Assembly: GCA_965524675.1 (NCBI GenBank)
Contig: CBERPN010000178.1
Coordinates: 1 to 8,830, forward strand
Direction of reading: 5' to 3'
From: CALLQB01 sp036479275
GTDB taxonomy: Bacteria; Actinomycetota; Acidimicrobiia; Acidimicrobiales; SHLQ01
DNA: 8,830 bases
A program made the translations under genes and the position numbers. Numbering within the stretch: the first letter of the stretch is position 1; each line of letters begins with the position of its first letter. Below are positions 6,040 through 8,830 of the stretch, piece by piece. The notes under the pieces are model-generated. The model had not been told where the DNA came from. It made no database searches and was given only the letters and a program-made list of their open reading frames with translations.

Positions 6040-7683
6040 TTAGGAGCCTTGGGTTAGCTTGAGTGTGTAGGCCTGAACCGTGTCTGAAGTGTGGTTTACG
6101 TCGAGCGTGTAGCTACCAGCCATCGCTGTTGTGAAGCTGACCGACGGTGAGGTACAGCCAACATTGACAGCGACCTCGCCGTTGTTGGGGTCGACCACTC
6201 GAAGCCTTGTACTGCAAGTTCCCTCGCCCGCGATAGAAACAGCAACCCCGGCTGACAGTGTCATGGTGTAGCGATCGACTTCGTAGGGTGCTGAGATGAC
6301 TCCCTCGATAACCGGGCAGCCGTCAGTGTCGCTGCTTAGGGTCGCATGGGTTGGCCATTGGTCGAGAGCGATCGGGTCCATTTCGCACGATCCGACCGTG
6401 GTGTCAGGGGCTGGCGCGGTGTCGGGTGTTGTCACGTCCCATAGCTGAATCGTGTAGGGCTCGGTGCCATCGGTGGTGAGGTTGAGGTCGAGGGTGTACA
6501 CCCCCGCATGGGGGGCGCTGAACACCAACGATGCTTTGTTGCAGCCACTCGCCTCGGCGACTATCGAGCCAGTGCTCGAAGCGACGCTGATCTCGGTATC
6601 GCATTTGCCGATAGCGACGATGGACACGCGTTGTCCGTCAGCGAGTTCCATCGAGTAGCGGTCGGTCTCGTGCGGCACCGAGATCTGCCCGTCGATGATG
6701 GTGCAGTCGTTGCCGTCGATTCCGACGGCGGCGTCCGGCGACCATTTCTGCAGCGGCACTGGTCGGTCGGCGCAGCCACCGCGCGGCATCCGCGGGGCCT
6801 TGGTAATGCGAGGGTTGGTGATATCCCAGATGGCGAGTTTGTAGGCGATCGTCGTTGTGCCGGTGAACCCAACTTCGAGAGTGTAGGCACCATCGCTCGC
6901 AGCCGTGAAGTTGCCACGAACCTCGCGACAACCCTCGACACTGAGCAACTCATCGTCGTCGGCATCGACAACTCGAATCAAGGTGTTGCAGGCGCCGTTC
7001 GCCACGATTGAAATTCGATCACCAGCGGCAAGTTCGAGGGAGTACGAATCTGTTGATTCTGGGACGACGATTTTGCCTTCGACCAACTGGCATTTATCGG
7101 TTCGGACAACGACCGTCGACGTTGAGGGCAACTTGGTGGGCACGACAGCATTGTCGTTGCAGGTTGGCGCTGGTGGTGCAGGGGGCTTGTCGCCGGTCTC
7201 GCATTTCTTGAGGCGGTCCTTGCCAATACCGCCCTTGCAGCTATCGGTGCCCTTTCCACCGTTGAGTCGGTCGCGACCAGATCCGCCCGACAGCTGATCG
7301 TTACCGGAACCACCGCGCAGTTTGTCGCGCCCGGATCCACCCTCTAGTTGGTCGTTTCCCTTACCGCCCTTGAGCTTGTCCTTACCTTTGCCGCCGATGA
7401 GAACGTCGTTGCCGCGGCCACCAATGAGGATGTCGTTGCCCCCTAGCCCGCAAATAATGTCGTTTCCGGCGCGGCCCGAAATGATGTCCTTGCCCCTTGT
7501 GCCAAGGATTACGTCGTCGCCCTTGGTGGGTTTCATACCCGCCCCGATGTATACCGTGACCTTCTCGCCATCGCAGGTTGCGGTTGGTTGTGCGATGGCG
7601 GATGGCACCGGTAACAGCACAGATGCCATAAGCATCGCGATGACAATTATTCGGGCTTGCTTCATCAGGGGGACTCGTTTCAT
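6040..7683 (-). CDS. Secreted RTX calcium-binding repeat protein with three four-cysteine PPC-like domains
   Basis: I do not recognise a named protein. The chosen ATG at 7683 gives 547 residues. Residues 1-31 form a Sec signal peptide (MKRVPLMKQAR, hydrophobic run, PSAIA before the likely cut). Twelve RTX nonapeptides of the GGxGxDxLx type occupy residues 55-162 and should fold as a calcium-binding beta-roll. A Pro-rich linker (PPAPPAP) leads to three tandem domains starting at about 175, 304 and 433. Each has four cysteines at spacing 23, 34 and 20 residues and the pattern DxYxxxLxxGxxxSI...GxYTLxxN, resembling bacterial pre-peptidase C-terminal (PPC) beta domains. No catalytic domain or cell-wall anchor is visible. 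Other possible starts are ATG at 7665 and TTG at 7719; none has a good ribosome site. The cysteines suggest export to an oxidising compartment, and a binding, adhesive or calcium-dependent structural role is inference. It converges on ctaG and diverges from the sigma factor gene. Confidence 0.88.
   Translation of the reverse strand: MKRVPLMKQARIIVIAMLMASVLLPVPSAIAQPTATCDGEKVTVYIGAGMKPTKGDDVILGTRGKDIISGRAGNDIICGLGGNDILIGGRGNDVLIGGKGKDKLKGGKGNDQLEGGSGRDKLRGGSGNDQLSGGSGRDRLNGGKGTDSCKGGIGKDRLKKCETGDKPPAPPAPTCNDNAVVPTKLPSTSTVVVRTDKCQLVEGKIVVPESTDSYSLELAAGDRISIVANGACNTLIRVVDADDDELLSVEGCREVRGNFTAASDGAYTLEVGFTGTTTIAYKLAIWDITNPRITKAPRMPRGGCADRPVPLQKWSPDAAVGIDGNDCTIIDGQISVPHETDRYSMELADGQRVSIVAIGKCDTEISVASSTGSIVAEASGCNKASLVFSAPHAGVYTLDLNLTTDGTEPYTIQLWDVTTPDTAPAPDTTVGSCEMDPIALDQWPTHATLSSDTDGCPVIEGVISAPYEVDRYTMTLSAGVAVSIAGEGTCSTRLRVVDPNNGEVAVNVGCTSPSVSFTTAMAGSYTLDVNHTSDTVQAYTLKLTQGS
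6049..7161 (-). repeat. Three tandem 129-residue repeats, each with a four-cysteine PPC-like domain
   Basis: The C-terminal two thirds of the RTX protein is an internal triplication with a period of exactly 129 residues (387 bp). The domains are at about 6820-7161, 6433-6774 and 6049-6387. Cysteines lie at residues 175/198/232/252, 304/327/361/381 and 433/456/490/510, numbering from the ATG at 7683. They align without gaps, along with ExxDxYxxxL, the GxYTLxxxx motif and the terminal YxLxLWD-like strand. Copies 1 and 2 end in LAIWDIT and IQLWDVT; copy 3 ends the protein at LKLTQGS. The sequence identity is moderate, so the duplication is old. Two disulfides per domain are likely. Confidence 0.85.
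7198..7521 (-). repeat. Twelve 27-bp repeats encoding RTX nonapeptides
   Basis: Twelve uninterrupted 9-residue units, from GDDVILGTR to GKDRLKKCE. Early units have aliphatic residues at the inward position (GNDILIGGR). Later units are strongly charged (GKDKLKGGK, GNDQLEGGS, GRDKLRGGS). Position 2 of each unit is Asp, Asn or Thr in all odd-numbered units and Lys or Arg in all even-numbered units except the fourth. Units 3, 11 and 12 contain a cysteine, which is unusual in RTX repeats. Confidence 0.9.
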
Positions 7684-7826
7684 TACAACAGAAGTGGGTG
7701 GTGTTGCTGTTGTGATCAAAGTAAAACATAGGTCATCTGAACCATTGAAGCGAACCTCAGCACTTCTGCTGTAGTTTCAGCGATGTCGTGTGTTGATGTT
7801 TTCGTGTCAACCTTGCGAGGGTAGAT
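7684..7826. promoter_or_regulatory. Divergent intergenic region with possible promoters for the RTX gene and the sigma factor gene
   Basis: About 143 bp between two divergent starts, so both genes' promoters should lie here. On the plus strand two GAACC motifs occur (7739-7743 and 7752-7756), resembling the -35 core of ECF promoters. The second is followed after 17 bp by GTT (7774-7776), a possible ECF -10 element. On the minus strand a perfect TTGACA is present (7810-7805), but the sequence 17 bp downstream (GACATC) is a poor -10. These are eye matches only and none is firm. Confidence 0.3.
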
Positions 7827-8423
7827 ATGCGTGTTACCAACGTGGAAAGCAATCTCGACGTCGATGATCCGGTCGCGTCAATCGACCCGGCAGCGAGCGC
7901 CGCGTTCACGAACTGGTACCGCGCGGAGTTCCACCAAGTGGTTGCATTGGTCTACGTGTTGTGCGGCAGCCGCTGGGCAGCTGAAGAGCTGACCCAGGAC
8001 GCATTCGTGCAAGCTCACAAGAACTGGGCTGAGATAGCCGACTATCAGAACCCCGGAGCGTGGGTTCGTCGGGTTGCCGTGAACCGCGCCCGGAGTTGGG
8101 GACGCAGGCGAGCAGCCGAAAAGCGCGTCCTCGCCAAACACTTTGCTCGACGGGTCGAATTGCCTAACGAAATGCCCGAGCAAAGTGAGGCATTCTGGGC
8201 CGCGGTGCGAATGCTACCCACCCGACAAGCCCAAATTGTGGCGCTGCACTACGTCGACGATCAGCCCGTCGCGGTCATCGCCGAGATACTCGGAGTTACA
8301 GAGGGCACCGTCAAAACCCAACTCCACCGAGGTCGCAAGACCCTTAGCGAACGACTCGAGTTAACCGGTCGCCCTTCTTCCGACAACTCACTCCCCCTGG
8401 AAGGCCAGCTCGATGAAGCTTGA
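7827..8423 (+). CDS. ECF-type RNA polymerase sigma factor
   Basis: This is an extracytoplasmic-function sigma factor that directs core RNA polymerase to a small promoter set. Region 2 spans about residues 27-95, with the characteristic ELTQDAFVQAHKNW (54-67) and the DNA-contacting stretch AWVRRVAVNRARSWGRRR (78-95). Region 4 spans about 122-176, with LPTRQAQIVALHYVDD (130-145) and the helix-turn-helix AEILGVTEGTVKTQLHRGRK (152-171). At 198 residues it has the usual size, with a short acidic N-terminal extension and no extra C-terminal domain, so it is not an ECF41 or SigJ type. The style resembles actinobacterial SigE/SigM-like factors, but I cannot assign a subgroup. GAGGG at 7817-7821 sits 5 nt before the ATG. 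It overlaps the downstream membrane protein gene by 11 bp, the usual sigma/anti-sigma layout. Confidence 0.93.
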   Translation: MRVTNVESNLDVDDPVASIDPAASAAFTNWYRAEFHQVVALVYVLCGSRWAAEELTQDAFVQAHKNWAEIADYQNPGAWVRRVAVNRARSWGRRRAAEKRVLAKHFARRVELPNEMPEQSEAFWAAVRMLPTRQAQIVALHYVDDQPVAVIAEILGVTEGTVKTQLHRGRKTLSERLELTGRPSSDNSLPLEGQLDEA

Positions 8424-8830
8424 AGATGCGGCTAGAACGGCCGTCGACGATGCAATGTCCAGCGTTGCACACCTAGAAGCCCCAACGATTGTTGAGACAC
8501 AGGATCGCCGAATGCAGGGTTGGGTTAAGCCAGCATTGGCGGCCGCCATGGTTCTTGTCGTGGCACTTGGAGCCTGGTTTGTTGTGGCAGACCGTGCCGA
8601 CCAAGTTCCGGTCGCGGTGGAGACCGAGCAGCCCAGATTCGATTCGCCGCAGGACGGTGCCGCCGAGAGTTCCGCGGTGGAGGCGGGCAGCCCGGCAAGC
8701 TTGGAACGATATCCGCTAATGCCATCGGCGATGTTGCGGCAGGGCCTGCCGATCGCTCCGCTAGCCATAATCGCAAGCGAAGTGCCGGGCTTTGGCATCA
8801 ATGTCTTTGGAATTGGTTTCTTTCCAAGCC
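8413..8830 (+). CDS. Single-pass membrane protein, putative anti-sigma factor, 3' end beyond the window
   Basis: The frame is open from ATG 8413 to the last base of the window with no stop (139 codons seen). GGAAGG at 8399-8404, 8 nt upstream, supports this start, which lies 11 bp inside the end of the sigma gene. A short polar N-terminal part of about 37 residues begins MKLEDAARTAVDDAM. One transmembrane helix follows (about 40-59, PALAAAMVLVVALGAWFVVA), then an acidic Ser/Glu/Pro-rich extracytoplasmic segment and a more hydrophobic part rich in Pro and Gly. The layout of a cytoplasmic head, one helix and an outer domain, coupled to an ECF sigma gene, fits a membrane anti-sigma factor. No zinc-binding HxxxCxxC (ZAS) motif is seen in the head, and the head is short. 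The assignment therefore rests on context; the protein could instead be an unrelated signalling or secreted partner. Confidence 0.7.
   Translation, partial: MKLEDAARTAVDDAMSSVAHLEAPTIVETQDRRMQGWVKPALAAAMVLVVALGAWFVVADRADQVPVAVETEQPRFDSPQDGAAESSAVEAGSPASLERYPLMPSAMLRQGLPIAPLAIIASEVPGFGINVFGIGFFPS

Noticed and set aside
6040..7683. RTX toxin (hemolysin) secreted by a type I system
   Set aside because: No hydrophobic toxin domain, acylation partner, or hlyB/hlyD-like genes are seen, and the protein has an N-terminal Sec signal.
7681..7691. The 11-mer CATTACAACAG at the RTX start codon also occurs inside both 49-bp repeats
   Set aside because: An 11-base match between a 49-bp unit and a window this size is not improbable, and the flanks do not extend the similarity.
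7322..7774. Plus-strand open frame of 150 codons opposite the RTX repeats
   Set aside because: Its Pro/Ser/Leu-rich periodic translation simply mirrors the 27-bp RTX repeat on the other strand.

Overview
The window looks like chromosomal DNA from a moderately GC-rich bacterium, most likely an actinobacterium and perhaps of the Acidimicrobiia. That placement is an inference from codon usage, the style of the sigma factor and the cox gene content; there is no rRNA or other marker to confirm it. No tRNA, rRNA, transposase or CRISPR array was seen, and no gene-free stretch exceeds about 150 bases.

Bases 1-5918 are one tightly packed plus-strand operon for a caa3-type (cytochrome c-fused) heme-copper oxidase. 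It begins with a small four-helix membrane protein of unknown function, cut by the window edge. Then come ctaC/coxB (CuA subunit with a C-terminal cytochrome c domain), ctaD/coxA (catalytic subunit with two extra C-terminal helices), ctaE/coxC (short five-helix subunit III), ctaF/coxD (subunit IV) and ctaG (assembly factor). This is the order of the Bacillus ctaCDEFG operon. Genes overlap or nearly touch (ATGA at 472, 8-bp overlap at 3933, 3-nt gap at 4551). CtaC passes electrons from its own cytochrome c through CuA to the CtaD heme a / heme a3-CuB centre, CtaE and CtaF complete the complex, and CtaG helps build it.

Bases 5919-6039 separate the operon from a convergent gene. They hold two nearly identical 49-bp imperfect palindromes in tandem.

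Bases 6040-7683 (minus strand) encode a secreted protein of about 547 residues: a Sec signal peptide, twelve RTX-type calcium-binding nonapeptides, then three tandem copies of a domain with four cysteines at exactly conserved spacing. I do not recognise this architecture as a named protein.

A divergent intergenic region of about 140 bp leads to a plus-strand ECF-type sigma factor (7827-8423). It overlaps the start of a single-pass membrane protein that runs off the window end (8413 onward) and is probably the cognate anti-sigma factor. The RTX gene lies back-to-back with this pair and is a plausible, unproven target of it.
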